A stretch of 64,000 nucleotides of DNA, from NCBI GenBank assembly GCA_037953745.1, contig JBAKBP010007976.1, forward strand, positions 31,054 through 95,053, written 5' to 3'. Below the pieces are notes generated by a model. That model did no database searches and had not been told where the DNA came from. It saw only the letters and a list, made by a program, of their open reading frames with translations. The translations under genes and the position numbers were made by a program. This document shows, in pieces, positions 31,173 to 42,542 of the stretch (position 1 is the first letter of the stretch; every line of letters starts with the position of its first letter). The stretch comes from Lithodes maja. Lineage: Eukaryota; Arthropoda; Malacostraca; Decapoda; Lithodidae.

Positions 31173-32980
31173 TGTTACGGCTGGATCGGCAATACATATT
31201 CGGGATTCTTGATCGTAGGACAGAAATGGCTTATGTGACAACGACACGCTCGATTCCAGTCCCAAATACTATATGCTCCAGACAACAAAAGCACCAACGC
31301 CCTACAGAGTTATCGTCTATGGTAACGAGGTACCTTAACTCGGCGAAAGTGTACAACAGGGGTAGGCTATGAGGCTAAACTCCCTCAGACATTTATAGGT
31401 TACGTTATTACTAAAGAAATGCAATACTCAAGAAACTACGTTAATATTAAGCCTCTAATAATGTAGAATAGAAGCAGGCTAAAGGTATGACAGTGAAATG
31501 CTAAATGACAAATGTACACGCCTACTTGAAAGCGCGTGCACTAGAATAACTGTCCCCTACTAACATGCACTAGCATGTAGCATACAAGATGTTCATGATC
31601 CAGTAGATACCTAATAATACACATGGAAGGAACATAAACAGTAGTCACTTATTGTAATAATGAATCTATACTTGGAATAACTAAAAGGTTGCAGGCAACA
31701 GTACTGCGCCGGTAGCCTACTACCGCATAGGCTACTTCGCTTCTCTCACTCTGTCTCCCCTCTGAGTCTGTATGCGCCCTACGCAACAGAACTCCGGACA
31801 CAGCAGCAAAACGACAGTGCAGTTAATTGATACATGAAAGTATTAATAGTGTTGTCTTGTGTGTGAGTAATGTGTACTGTAAAGTGTTACATACATAAAC
31901 TTAAAGAGAGCTGCAATGCATAGTAAAATAAAGATATAACCCACTCATCATCCCCATGTGTTCTAGCTAGCAGGCCAAGTCACAGGAACAACGAGTCCCA
32001 GCACCGAAAGCGAGAACCCAGGAAAAGACTGTAGAGAACACAAGGACAGATAAATTACGTTACTCTACTATACCGGCACTACGAGCGAGCTGTAGTCTCT
32101 GGTACTGCACTCGCTCCTGGCTCGGTAGGCAAATCAAGGCTAAGTCCTCGCCCCTCTACAGACAACTCCTGGGCATGGCCGGGCTCTTACACATGGCACT
32201 AGTCTAGTCACAAATTGGATGATGAGCTGGGCATATAACTCGTGAACATGTAGAACGTTCACCAACTATCCTCATCAAGAAGATCGCTGTTCACATTAAC
32301 CCCTTAAATCTAATACATGTAAATATATGCTTGTCCTAAGAGTAATACGAGAGGTGAGTGCTGAAACTCCTTTAGGACCTCAAGGGAAGGGTATGCATTT
32401 AAATAGAGAGAAGAATGAAATGAGAGTAATGTCGTCAGAGAGAAAGAGTGCAACCGTGAGAAATTGGGAGAGAGGGCAAGGGATGTTAGAATCTCAAAGG
32501 TTCTAGGCAACCTGGTCATAGAGCACACAGCGAGCCTCCAGGCAATGTGCAGTACGACAACATGGGCAGCCCAGGCAGCATATGCAGGCGGCAATGTACT
32601 ACCAACCCTGTCGCACCTAGCTATAAGCGCAGGGCTGCCAACCGGTCCATACGTCTGGCAACCACCCCCCCGGCATCGTGGCGCACCGCTACCCTCTCGC
32701 TCTGAAGTCTAACTCACTCTCTCTCTCTGAATTCCTATCATCTCATCTATCAACTTCTCTATTGATACTACATATTAAATGGAAGGTCTCGACATGGCTT
32801 AAAACAAAACCCACCACTGGTTAGCAAATGACGAGACCTTTGCAGAGATACAAAGAACATAGTTATACGTTGTCACACTCAATATAAGCAGCCAGCATGG
32901 TACAGCGTGGTACCGTGGTGGTACAGTGGAGTACCAAGGAGTACAATCAGGTTACGTTGCCACGCACTGGGTGCGTCACA
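31173..32980 (-). repeat. Gypsy-S 3' LTR
   Basis: On the plus strand it starts TGTTACGGCTGGATCGG and ends GGTGCGTCACA; on the element's own strand it starts TGTGACGC and ends CCGTAACA. It is identical in length to 38603-40410. GTAGCCTA and TAGGCTAC (31712-31735) could form an 8-bp stem. Confidence 0.96.
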
Positions 32981-32993
32981 GCCCCCCCAAGAC
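32981..32993 (-). promoter_or_regulatory. Polypurine tract of Gypsy-S
   Basis: On the element's strand CTTGGGGGGGC directly precedes the TGTGACGC start of the 3' LTR. Its role is to prime plus-strand DNA. Confidence 0.75.
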
Positions 32994-33259
32994 TTTAGAT
33001 AATCGACCTTAGAAGCATTATCAAAATCTGACAGGCAACCAACCGACCTGCTACCCTTAGCTGCCACTAATTGCAAAAGGTGCACAACAACTGAAGTGTG
33101 AATTATACATAAAACACAATATCGCATGCATCATGCTACAACAATAAAGACTTACAAAACTAAAAAAAATTCTCGTTTATTTTATTGTTTTTATAATCTT
33201 TTTGGACGGCGTTATGATAGCCTAATTTTACTCCTGCTCAACCCACACACCGTGCACGA
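32994..33259 (-). other. Gypsy-S 3' untranslated region
   Basis: About 265 bp between the Gag-Pol stop and the polypurine tract, with no further gene. No env-like frame is present. Confidence 0.75.
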
Positions 33260-36200
33260 CTATCCTGGATCATCAACCCTTGATAGACAATCTGCTATCA
33301 CGTTCTCACTCCCGGCAATATGCTGAATGTTGAGATTATACTCTTGGAGCATTAGGGACCACCTGGTCAACCGCATATTCCGATTGTGAAACTGATTTAG
33401 GAATTTCAAGGGATGATGGTCCGTATAAATCGTCACTACCGGGCCGTAGGCTGGAACATAAACTTCGAAATGTTTGAGCGACAAAACGATAGCAAGAAGC
33501 TCCTTCTCTATAGTCGAGTAATTCCTTTGTGCCGAATTAAACTTGCGAGAAAAGAAGCTCACTGGGTGTTCCAAGCCCTCGGAATCAGTCTGCAGTAACA
33601 CTGCCCCGGCACCCACACCGCTGGCATCAGTCGCCAGCTGAAAACTCCTGGAGAAGTCTGGGGCTCTCAAAATCGGATGTGTACACAGCAGGTGCTTGAC
33701 TAGGTCGAAAGCCCTTTGACACTCCGCAGCCCAACAGAACTTCACTGACTTCGACAGTAGATCAGTTAACGGTGCTAAGACAGTAGAGTATCCCCGGATG
33801 AAGCGCCTATAATAGCCTATCATACCTAGGAACCGCATGACCTGGCGCTTAGTGGTGGGCCTGGGAAACATATTGATAGCCTGTATCTTGCTCAGGGGGG
33901 GGCACACCCGGCCTAACCCGACCACGAAGCCAAGATACTGCACAGTAGCCTTTACAAACTCGCACTTCCTCAGGTTCACCACCAGCCCAGCATCGTGCAA
34001 CTTCCCAAACAGGGTCTCTAAGTGCCTTAGGTGATTATCAAAATTGTCATCATACACTATCACGTCATCAAGGTAGACCGTGCAGTTAGGGATTTCGTCA
34101 CAAATATCGTTCATCAGGTTCTGAAACGTGGCAGGTGCGTTCTTAAGCCCATAAGGCATTACGTTACATTGGTAGGTCTTGCCATCTACCACAAAACCAC
34201 AAACTTTCTTAGCTCGGTCCGACAGGGGTACTTGCCAGTAGCCTTTTACAAGATCAATTTTAGTAAGGTACTTTGCATTCCCTATCTTGTCCACGCTGTC
34301 GTCAACTCGAGGCAAAGGGTAAGGGTTGGTAGTGGTCAAGCCATTTAGCCTACGAAAATCTATGCAGAACCGCACCTTGCCGTCAGGTTTTGGCTGCAAC
34401 GTGACGGGTGATGTCCACTTCACATAACCTTCAGTGATCATCCCTCTCTCAACCATGTACTTTAACTCCTCCCGTAAAGCTGGCAACTTTACCGGGGGCA
34501 CACGGTAGGGCACTGACTTGAAGGGCACATTATCACCGACGTCCACGTCGTGCGTTACCTGAGTAGTGAGACCTGGGTGTTCGGCGAAAACAGAGGGGTA
34601 TGACCTGAACAGGCCTAGGACAGCAGCACCCTGGTGCTCAGGCAGGTGACTTACAGCTTGCCTAGCCTCTTGTTCAGTATTCCCCGCCCACTGTTCCGCG
34701 GAAATGACACAGTCCCAGCTATCCTCCTCAGCAGCATGACTGTCCCCACCTCCTTCTCCACCCTGGCCGCTGCAGGCCAGCACAGGGACAGTGAGAGGCT
34801 CTGAGGGGCGTCTCACATACTCTTTCATGAGGTTAACATGACATAACTGATGTTTTTTCCTACGGTCAGGTGTTGCAACGAGATAATCAAGGTCGGACAG
34901 TTTCTTAGCCACCACATACGGCCCAATAAACTTGGCAGAAAGGGGGTGTCCAGGCAAAGGTAAAAGCAACATTACCTCCTGACCCACCGAAAACTCCCGA
35001 AGCTTCACCTTGGCGTCATACTGGTGCTTCATGACCGCCTGTGCATTAACCAAGTTATTACCTGCCGCTGCCATGCAACCTATAAGTCTCTCCCGGCTCT
35101 CAAGGATATATTTAAGTACAGACCCCGGCTTCTCTTCGCCCTCCCAGATCTCTTTCACCATACTTAAAGGTCCTCTCACATTATGGCCAAAGACTAGTTG
35201 ATTTGGACTGAACCCCAGGCTCTCTCCTGGGACTTCACGTGCAGCGAACAGAACATACGGCAGACCCAAATCCCAATCAGTGTCATGTTCTGCACAGTAA
35301 CAGCGTAGCATACTCTTCAGGGTCGAGTGCCACCGCTCCAAGACTCCCTGACTCTCGGGATGGTAGGCTGACGACACTACAGAACATATACCGTGCAACT
35401 GAAGGGTTTGCTTGAACAATTTGGATGTAAAATTGCTCCCCTGGTCTGACTGCACCTCACGTGGAAATCCATAACGGGAACAGAACAATAATAAGTTTTT
35501 AACAACTGCCTTTGCCGAGCCGTTTCTCATGGGGTATGCGTCCGGGTATCTCGTAGCCACATCCATGATTGTCAACAGGAATTTATTGCCACTACTAGTA
35601 GGTGGGAAAGGGCCAACCAAATCTACTACAACTTTGCTGAACGGAGGCCCGGTGACAGGTATGGGAAACAAGGGTGCCTTCGGGATGGTCTGGTTAGGCT
35701 TCCCCGTTGTCTGGCAGGTCGCACACCCAGCCACCCATGCACAGACATCAGCCTTGACCCCAGGCCACCAGAAAAACCTGCCCAATGCCGCCAATGTTTT
35801 TGTTACCCCCAAATGACCCGCCACCGGCACATCATGCGCCAGACACAATAAGGACTCTCTATACTTATTTGGAACAACCACCTGGTCTACTACCCTCGCA
35901 CCGCCCTCCCACTTCGATTTGGGGTCTAGAAATCTGCGGTACAATATCCTGTTGAGCCTAAAGAAATCTCCCGGCTTCGCATCCCCATCTTCCTCCAACT
36001 CTATGGCACCATTGCTATAACGAGCTAGGCTAGCGTCTTGCAGCTGCTGCTCACTAATGTCCCTGGGCGTCAATGCATCAAGATGGTTTTGTAATAAGAC
36101 ATTACCCCGGCTAGTAGGCTCTACTGCCTTAGTGGCTCTCGCTACAGCTCTTGCCTCACGCGAAGTCTTACCCAACTCTGCCTTGTTACACACCATATCT

Positions 36201-38359
36201 GGGCCAGAGTCAACTCCCGTGTTTATTATAGGTCCAAGTACCGAATCACCGAGAAGTGCAGCAGAATCAATGTCCCTTTTCCTGCCCTTAGCAACCTTCT
36301 CCTGATCCTTCCTCCACTGTCCCCGAGGTTGAGTGCTAGGCTGTGCAGGAGCCGCAGAGCGAGATCGGGTTACCACACAGGCCATCTCATCCTGTTGGCA
36401 CCTCCCAACCCATTCCCGATTCTCACCATCCACGTCGGCCGCCCTCTCGGCAACGACTAAGGGTGGAGTCCCGGAAGTGGGCACCGCAAAGTCGTTGCCG
36501 AGAAGAAGGTCGACGCCCTCAACTGGCAAACACTCAATGATCCCTACATCCAGCTCCCTGCACACCTCTCCCACTTTCAACTCCAACCTCACAAGTGGGT
36601 ATGACCTCGTAGCATTTATACCCTGCACCACAACAACTCTGGCCGCATTTATCGGTTTCCCTGTGAAGTTCCTCAACAAAGTTTGCGAAGCCCCCGTATC
36701 CCTCAGCAAGTCAACCCTCCGTAGTTCACTCCCCCAGCTCACAAACCCGTGTCCCCGATGGCTACAGAAAGTGTCCCGGACAGGTGTCGAGCCTTCCGTA
36801 CGCTTCTTTACCGCGTGTGCCTCAGCTGCTGACAACCTACCCCGGGCAGTTGCTGCAGCCTTCAGAGACACACCGATACTGTGAACCAATGACACCGGCT
36901 TAGCGGGAGTGTTACTAGGGCACTCACGTGAATAATGGCCTAGCTTCTGACATTTGTAACATTTCACATCCCCAATGGGCTTCTTCCCTTGTGCGGGCGA
37001 AGAAGGGGCCTGACCTTTAGTAAACGGGAGAGGCTTGTGTTTGTAGGTGTTATTAGGTGCAATGCATTTAGTGTGGTTATGTGTGTCATAGGATTTGTTA
37101 TTATCGAAAACTCTGGTGGGTGGGGTATAGCGCCCCTTCTGCCCTGACTCAGCCCTCTGAGCGGCACCGCAACCACGAATCAATGATAATCTGAGGTCTG
37201 CCATCTTGGCAGCCTCCTCTACTGTCTTGGGACATTTTTCCTTAATGTTCAGCGTTAGATCGGTTCCAGTACATTGGTAAAACTGTTCCAGATAGAAAAG
37301 TTGCTTAATTTCCTCAGCCGACTCTGCGTGCTCGGACCGAAACCAGTTATTACATGCATCTGTTAAGTCCCGTGCGTGCTCCATAAAACTGACGTCGCTC
37401 TTCTTATTCACGCCACGGAACTTCAATCTATAAGTTTCGGGTTGCAGTTCGTAGGCCCGGAGCACAGCCTCCTTCACCAGTCCATACACTACACTCTCGT
37501 CCAGTGACAGTGCATCGTAGGCTTTCAACCCCTTACCCACTAGACGTGATGAAACTAATGCTGCCCATTTAACCTCCGGCCAGTCATACTCACGACACTT
37601 CTTTTCGAAACGAGCAAAAAACTCAGTCACTGCTGTCTCATCAAATGCGGGTACTAACTTAATTAAATGCGAAAGTGAGTCTGTAACCCGGTGCCCACCA
37701 CCGAGATGACGCCCCGTGGTCTCTACTCTAGACTTCTCGACATCCATTTCAGCCTGGTACCTGGTTGCATCCTGATTGGCTTGGATTCTAGCAACCTCTA
37801 TGCGTTCTATACTAGCCTGTTGTATCTGAGTCTCCTGCAGCTTAAACTTAGCTAGTTCTAGCTGAAATAACATCTCAGGAGACAGGCCTGGGGGGGGAGA
37901 GCACAAAATGGGGGATCCACACCGAGACGTGTTTACGGGTAAGCCAGCTTGCCCTTGAGAACCCTCCTGCTGCATCGTGCTAAGACTCGCTGGCTGAGGG
38001 CCCAGCTCAGGGGTAGAGTGGAATGGAGGCTTGGAGGGAACCCCCCAAGACCCCACTCCACCCACCGCCCCATCGCCATCACCCAACAAACATGCCACCA
38101 AATTCTTCTTGGGCCAACTGTCAGGACAGTCCCGCCCCAAAACCGTGGCTAAACAGCGAAGACCGTAACAATCAATAGCCTGCAGGCGCTGTTCGGTCAA
38201 AGGTGTCTGCAAAAATGCCCGGGCATCCCTCTCTCCACTTATAACACTCCCCTCCCTAAACATCTGTTGTACTTGCTGGTTACTAGGCTGTACCGTGTTA
38301 TCCTCCCCCGTAAATGATGAGTCATTAGACATAGTGCTGGTTATACAATTGCTGTTCAT
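33260..38359 (-). CDS. Gypsy-S Gag-Pol polyprotein, 1699 aa, integrase before reverse transcriptase
   Basis: One frame encodes all functions. Residues about 165-215: coiled coil. 228-395: SCAN-like capsid (EKKCREYDWPEVKWAALVSS, LFYLEQFYQCTGTDL). 467-480: zinc knuckle CYKCQKLGHYSREC. 554-557: protease DTGA, with LLLGNDF at 618. Integrase: zinc site H842, H849, C879, C882; D913, D972, E1008 (35 residues between the last two); GPY module at 1146. Reverse transcriptase about 1280-1480 with FCIDFRRLN and YLDD at 1429-1432. RNase H: D1578, E1618, D1647, D1690. Translation may begin at the second Met (MSNDSS), because Gypsy-B aligns only from there. There is no gag-pol frameshift or stop, so protein ratios must be set by other means, perhaps by processing. 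Confidence 0.96.
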   Translation of the reverse strand: MNSNCITSTMSNDSSFTGEDNTVQPSNQQVQQMFREGSVISGERDARAFLQTPLTEQRLQAIDCYGLRCLATVLGRDCPDSWPKKNLVACLLGDGDGAVGGVGSWGVPSKPPFHSTPELGPQPASLSTMQQEGSQGQAGLPVNTSRCGSPILCSPPPGLSPEMLFQLELAKFKLQETQIQQASIERIEVARIQANQDATRYQAEMDVEKSRVETTGRHLGGGHRVTDSLSHLIKLVPAFDETAVTEFFARFEKKCREYDWPEVKWAALVSSRLVGKGLKAYDALSLDESVVYGLVKEAVLRAYELQPETYRLKFRGVNKKSDVSFMEHARDLTDACNNWFRSEHAESAEEIKQLFYLEQFYQCTGTDLTLNIKEKCPKTVEEAAKMADLRLSLIRGCGAAQRAESGQKGRYTPPTRVFDNNKSYDTHNHTKCIAPNNTYKHKPLPFTKGQAPSSPAQGKKPIGDVKCYKCQKLGHYSRECPSNTPAKPVSLVHSIGVSLKAAATARGRLSAAEAHAVKKRTEGSTPVRDTFCSHRGHGFVSWGSELRRVDLLRDTGASQTLLRNFTGKPINAARVVVVQGINATRSYPLVRLELKVGEVCRELDVGIIECLPVEGVDLLLGNDFAVPTSGTPPLVVAERAADVDGENREWVGRCQQDEMACVVTRSRSAAPAQPSTQPRGQWRKDQEKVAKGRKRDIDSAALLGDSVLGPIINTGVDSGPDMVCNKAELGKTSREARAVARATKAVEPTSRGNVLLQNHLDALTPRDISEQQLQDASLARYSNGAIELEEDGDAKPGDFFRLNRILYRRFLDPKSKWEGGARVVDQVVVPNKYRESLLCLAHDVPVAGHLGVTKTLAALGRFFWWPGVKADVCAWVAGCATCQTTGKPNQTIPKAPLFPIPVTGPPFSKVVVDLVGPFPPTSSGNKFLLTIMDVATRYPDAYPMRNGSAKAVVKNLLLFCSRYGFPREVQSDQGSNFTSKLFKQTLQLHGICSVVSSAYHPESQGVLERWHSTLKSMLRCYCAEHDTDWDLGLPYVLFAAREVPGESLGFSPNQLVFGHNVRGPLSMVKEIWEGEEKPGSVLKYILESRERLIGCMAAAGNNLVNAQAVMKHQYDAKVKLREFSVGQEVMLLLPLPGHPLSAKFIGPYVVAKKLSDLDYLVATPDRRKKHQLCHVNLMKEYVRRPSEPLTVPVLACSGQGGEGGGDSHAAEEDSWDCVISAEQWAGNTEQEARQAVSHLPEHQGAAVLGLFRSYPSVFAEHPGLTTQVTHDVDVGDNVPFKSVPYRVPPVKLPALREELKYMVERGMITEGYVKWTSPVTLQPKPDGKVRFCIDFRRLNGLTTTNPYPLPRVDDSVDKIGNAKYLTKIDLVKGYWQVPLSDRAKKVCGFVVDGKTYQCNVMPYGLKNAPATFQNLMNDICDEIPNCTVYLDDVIVYDDNFDNHLRHLETLFGKLHDAGLVVNLRKCEFVKATVQYLGFVVGLGRVCPPLSKIQAINMFPRPTTKRQVMRFLGMIGYYRRFIRGYSTVLAPLTDLLSKSVKFCWAAECQRAFDLVKHLLCTHPILRAPDFSRSFQLATDASGVGAGAVLLQTDSEGLEHPVSFFSRKFNSAQRNYSTIEKELLAIVLSLKHFEVYVPAYGPVVTIYTDHHPLKFLNQFHNRNMRLTRWSLMLQEYNLNIQHIAGSENVIADCLSRVDDPG

Positions 38360-38589
38360 AAAAAAAAAGAAGTGCTTATTACTAATTGCAGTCTCGACTC
38401 ACAAAATGTTAAAGATGCTTGAATGACTCTACTCTAGACACCCCCAACGAAACAATCTGCAAGTCCACCAATACAATAATGACACAATAAAAATTCCTCC
38501 AATATGCAAGAAAATTCTAGCCAGCTCTACTAGGTAGCATAGAATAGTTCTCCAAAAAACATGTGATAGGATACTACTGAATCTTGTGC
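38360..38589 (-). other. Gypsy-S 5' leader
   Basis: About 230 bp of untranslated leader between the primer-binding site and the Gag-Pol start codon. No small upstream gene was recognised. Confidence 0.7.
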
Positions 38590-38602
38590 AAGGTCGCCAT
38601 TT
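38590..38602 (-). promoter_or_regulatory. Primer-binding site of Gypsy-S
   Basis: On the element's strand the LTR end CCGTAACA is followed by AAA and TGGCGACCTTGCA, the same site as in Gypsy-B. It is probably a tRNA-Arg-type primer site, an inference from TGGCGACC. Confidence 0.65.
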
Positions 38603-40410
38603 TGTTACGGCTGGATCGGCAATACATATTCGGGATTCTTGATCGTAGGACAGAAATGGCTTATGTGACAACGACACGCTCGATTCCAGTCCCAAATACT
38701 ATATGCTCCAGACAACAAAAGCACCAACGCCCTACAGAGTTATCGTCTATGGTAACGAGGTACCTTAACTCGGCGAAAGTGTACAACAGGGGTAGGCTAT
38801 GAGGCTAAACTCCCTCAGACATTTATAGGTTACGTTATTACTAAAGAAATGCAATACTCAAGAAACTACGTTAATATTAAGCCTCTAATAATGTAGAATA
38901 GAAGCAGGCTAAAGGTATGACAGTGAAATGCTAAATGACAAATGTACACGCCTACTTGAAAGCGCGTGCACTAGAATAACTGTCCCCTACTAACATGCAC
39001 TAGCATGTAGCATACAAGATGTTCATGATCCAGTAGATACCTAATAATACACATGGAAGGAACATAAACAGTAGTCACTTATTGTAATAATGAATCTATA
39101 CTTGGAATAACTAAAAGGTTGCAGGCAACAGTACTGCGCCGGTAGCCTACTACCGCATAGGCTACTTCGCTTCTCTCACTCTGTCTCCCCTCTGAGTCTG
39201 TATGCGCCCTACGCAACAGAACTCCGGACACAGCAGCAAAACGACAGTGCAGTTAATTGATACATGAAAGTATTAATAGTGTTGTCTTGTGTGTGAGTAA
39301 TGTGTACTGTAAAGTGTTACATACATAAACTTAAAGAGAGCTGCAATGCATAGTAAAATAAAGATATAACCCACTCATCATCCCCATGTGTTCTAGCTAG
39401 CAGGCCAAGTCACAGGAACAACGAGTCCCAGCACCGAAAGCGAGAACCCAGGAAAAGACTGTAGAGAACACAAGGACAGATAAATTACGTTACTCTACTA
39501 TACCGGCACTACGAGCGAGCTGTAGTCTCTGGTACTGCACTCGCTCCTGGCTCGGTAGGCAAATCAAGGCTAAGTCCTCGCCCCTCTACAGACAACTCCT
39601 GGGCATGGCCGGGCTCTTACACATGGCACTAGTCTAGTCACAAATTGGATGATGAGCTGGGCATATAACTCGTGAACATGTAGAACGTTCACCAACTATC
39701 CTCATCAAGAAGATCGCTGTTCACATTAACCCCTTAAATCTAATACATGTAAATATATGCTTGTCCTAAGAGTAATACGAGAGGTGAGTGCTGAAACTCC
39801 TTTAGGACCTCAAGGGAAGGGTATGCATTTAAATAGAGAGAAGAATGAAATGAGAGTAATGTCGTCAGAGAGAAAGAGTGCAACCGTGAGAAATTGGGAG
39901 AGAGGGCAAGGGATGTTAGAATCTCAAAGGTTCTAGGCAACCTGGTCATAGAGCACACAGCGAGCCTCCAGGCAATGTGCAGTACGACAACATGGGCAGC
40001 CCAGGCAGCATATGCAGGCGGCAATGTACTACCAACCCTGTCGCACCTAGCTATAAGCGCAGGGCTGCCAACCGGTCCATACGTCTGGCAACCACCCCCC
40101 CGGCAGCGTGGCGCACCGCTACCCTCTCGCTCTGAAGTCTAACTCACTCTCTCTCTCTGAATTCCTATCATCTCATCTATCAACTTCTCTATTGATACTA
40201 CATATTAAATGGAAGGTCTCGACATGGCTTAAAACAAAACCCACCACTGGTTAGCAAATGACGAGACCTTTGCAGAGATACAAAGAACATAGTTATACGT
40301 TGTCACACTCAATATAAGCAGCCAGCATGGTACAGCGTGGTACCGTGGTGGTACAGTGGAGTACCAAGGAGTACAATCAGGTTACGTTGCCACGCACTGG
40401 GTGCGTCACA
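38603..40410 (-). repeat. Gypsy-S 5' LTR
   Basis: 1808 bp, matching 31173-32980 with one difference seen (G at 40106). The right GGAT duplication follows at 40411-40414. Confidence 0.96.
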
Positions 40411-40985
40411 GGATGAAGAAGTACGGGAGAGGGTGCAACAGGGGAAGAGAGTTGTAGGAATGCTGAAAGCAGTAACAAGAAATAGGGTGGTCAGCATGGA
40501 AGTAAAGAAGTCCTTGCATGACAGTGTGGTAATACCTACATTGACTTACAGGAGCGAAGCATGGACGTTGTTGGAGAGACACAAACCAAGAGTGAGACGG
40601 GTGGATATGAGTTACTTGAGAAGTGCGTGCGAAGTTACATGGAGGGATAGACAGACGAATGAGGAAGCACAAGAGCGGTGTGGTGTAGATGTAGATATGC
40701 TGGAAATTGTGAAAAGGAACAACTTGGGATGGTTCGGCCATGTGGAACGTATGTGAAGCGAGAGAATGACTAAGAGAGTGTACAAGAGTGAGGTGGAAGG
40801 ACAGAGAGGGAGAGGTAAACCGAGAGAGAGGTGGAAGGATGGACTTAAGAAGTATATGCGTGAAAGTGGTGCTGAATGGGAGAAGGTGCGTCGACTAACT
40901 GGGGACAGAGGTGCATGGGGGCATTTCGTTCATGGCCACCCCTTCCGGCATCACGTCATCCGGCAATAGATAGATGGAAAGACAT
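40411..40985 (+). mobile_element. LINE-D copy 1, right part
   Basis: Continues the LINE-D frame broken at 31172: DEEVRERVQQGKRVVGMLKA, PTLTYRSEAWTLLERHKPRV, SYLRSACEVTWRDRQTNEEA and NNLGWFGHVERM, then a TGA at about 40754 followed by SERMTKRVYKSEVEGQRGRG and DRGAWGHFVHGHPF. It ends in a short (ATAG)n tail (40966-40977). The C-terminal style and simple-repeat tail suggest an RTE-like LINE. Confidence 0.88.
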
Positions 40986-41002
40986 AAACTGTAATACGCA
41001 TT

Positions 41003-41957
41003 TCTATCTATCTATCTATTGCCCGACGCCGTGATCCCCGAAGGGGTGGCCACGAACGAACCGCCCCCATGCACCTCTGTCCCCAGTCAGTCGACGCCCC
41101 TCCTCCCAACCAGCACCGCCTTCGTTCATGTAGTTCCTCACTCCATCCTTCCACCTCATATTCGGTCTACCTCTCCCCCTCTGTCCCTCCACCTCGCTCT
41201 CGTACACCCTCTTAGTCATTCTCTCGCTTTCCATACGTTCCATATGGCCGAACCATCTCAAGTTGTTCCTTTTCACACTTTCCAGCACATCTACCTCCAC
41301 ACCACACCTCCTTCTTACTTCCTCATTAGTCTGTCTATCCCTCCATGTAACTCCGCACGCACTCCTTAAGTAATTCATTTCCACTGCTCTCACTCTTGGT
41401 CTGAGTCTCTCAACCAACGTCCATGCTTCGCTTCCGTAAGTCAGTGTCGGGATTACCACACTGTCATGCAAGGACTTCTTCACTTCCATACTGACCACCC
41501 TATTTCTTGTTACTGCTTTTAGCGTTCCTACAACCCTCTTCCCCTGTTGTACCCTCTCCCGCACCTCTTCATCCATAGTCCCATCTTTACTCAACACACT
41601 GCCCAGATACTTAAAAGAGTTGACGATCTCCATAGCCTGACCGTTCAGCTTCACCTCACACTCTGTGACTTCACCCCTTTCGAAGACCATAACCTTGTTC
41701 TTCCCCTTATTTACCTTCAAATTCCGTTTTTCGCACACTGTTCCAAACTCATTTACCAGACCCTGCAACTCCCATTCATTATCACTCATCAGAACTGTAT
41801 CATCCGCAAACAGCAGTATAGGTAGCTTCCACTCAATTCCCTCCCTTTTCAGCGATACACCAACATCCACTGCTCTTGATAGTATTTCTTTCATAACTCC
41901 ATCCATATATACAGTAAACAACCACACATTTCCTCTTCTATTTCTAAGTACCCGCAT
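41003..41957 (-). mobile_element. LINE-D copy 2, 5'-truncated, tail to tail with copy 1
   Basis: The minus frame (41957-41016, 313 codons) is uninterrupted: NVWLFTVYMDGVMKEILSRA, LLFADDTVLMSDNEWELQGL, SFKYLGSVLSKDGTMDEEVR, GSEAWTLVERLRPRVRAVEM, RWFGHMERMESERMTKRVYE and DRGAWGRFVRGHPF. The tail is CTATCTATCTATCTATT on the plus strand at 41003-41021. LINE homology begins near 41935. Palm Asp residues (FADD) are present, but fingers and endonuclease are missing. Confidence 0.88.
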
Positions 41958-41965
41958 TATAGTTG

Positions 41966-42542
41966 AAATCCAAAGTATAATGTGTTTTTTTTTTTCAATG
42001 TTTCCAGATTATTTTTGGCCACTCATATCTCAAATATATTTCCAGAATCCAACTGTTGGATCACAACAAATGTATAATACACTAGCAGTATATGAATCAT
42101 CGTCAGTGGTAATATGAGGAAGATTTGAAGATGACGTATTATTTTCTAAAATATTGAAGATAAAATCGTAAAGAAAGATGAAATTAAGGCAAGCATAATT
42201 TTGTCTATGAAAGGAGATGCAACAGAGAAACTTTGCAAACATTTACAAAGTACAGCTAAGCAGAATTAAAAAATAACTGTCTCTGAAAACAGCCAACACA
42301 TCAGATCAGATCAGATGAAGTATTGAGGGATAAGCCTTTACAACGGCACCTCGTATCTACAATCTACTTTTCCTATTTTTCTGAAGCATGTAGAGAGGGG
42401 AGAAGGGGTGTTGGAGAGAGAGGAAGCAGTTGGAGTGGCTCTGTTGTGTGTGTTTAGTCTGTATACGTCGTCAGGATGTTCCCTGACTGGGTGCGAGCAT
42501 GTGAAACATGCTAGGACGTACTACCACACCCACTAAATGTCC
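41966..42542. other. AT-rich spacer and SINE-like body
   Basis: No gene seen in 41966-42440. About 42441-42542 may be the body of a minus-strand SINE whose tRNA-like head is 42543-42614. Confidence 0.35.

Larger units (their letters stand above)
31173..40410 (-). mobile_element. Gypsy-S, intact young Gmr1-like Ty3/gypsy element
   Basis: A 9238-bp insertion read leftward. LTRs are 38603-40410 (5') and 31173-32980 (3'), both 1808 bp; by eye I found one difference (T at 32676, G at 40106). A GGAT duplication flanks it. The primer-binding site, an uninterrupted 1699-codon Gag-Pol frame and a polypurine tract are all present. The order gag, protease, integrase, reverse transcriptase, RNase H is the Gmr1-like plan. 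Everything needed for autonomous movement seems present, and near-identical LTRs imply very recent insertion. Confidence 0.96.

Noticed and set aside
36333..36884. 183-codon plus-strand frame
   Set aside because: It is the antisense shadow of the Gypsy-S gag-protease region, and no independent motif is present.
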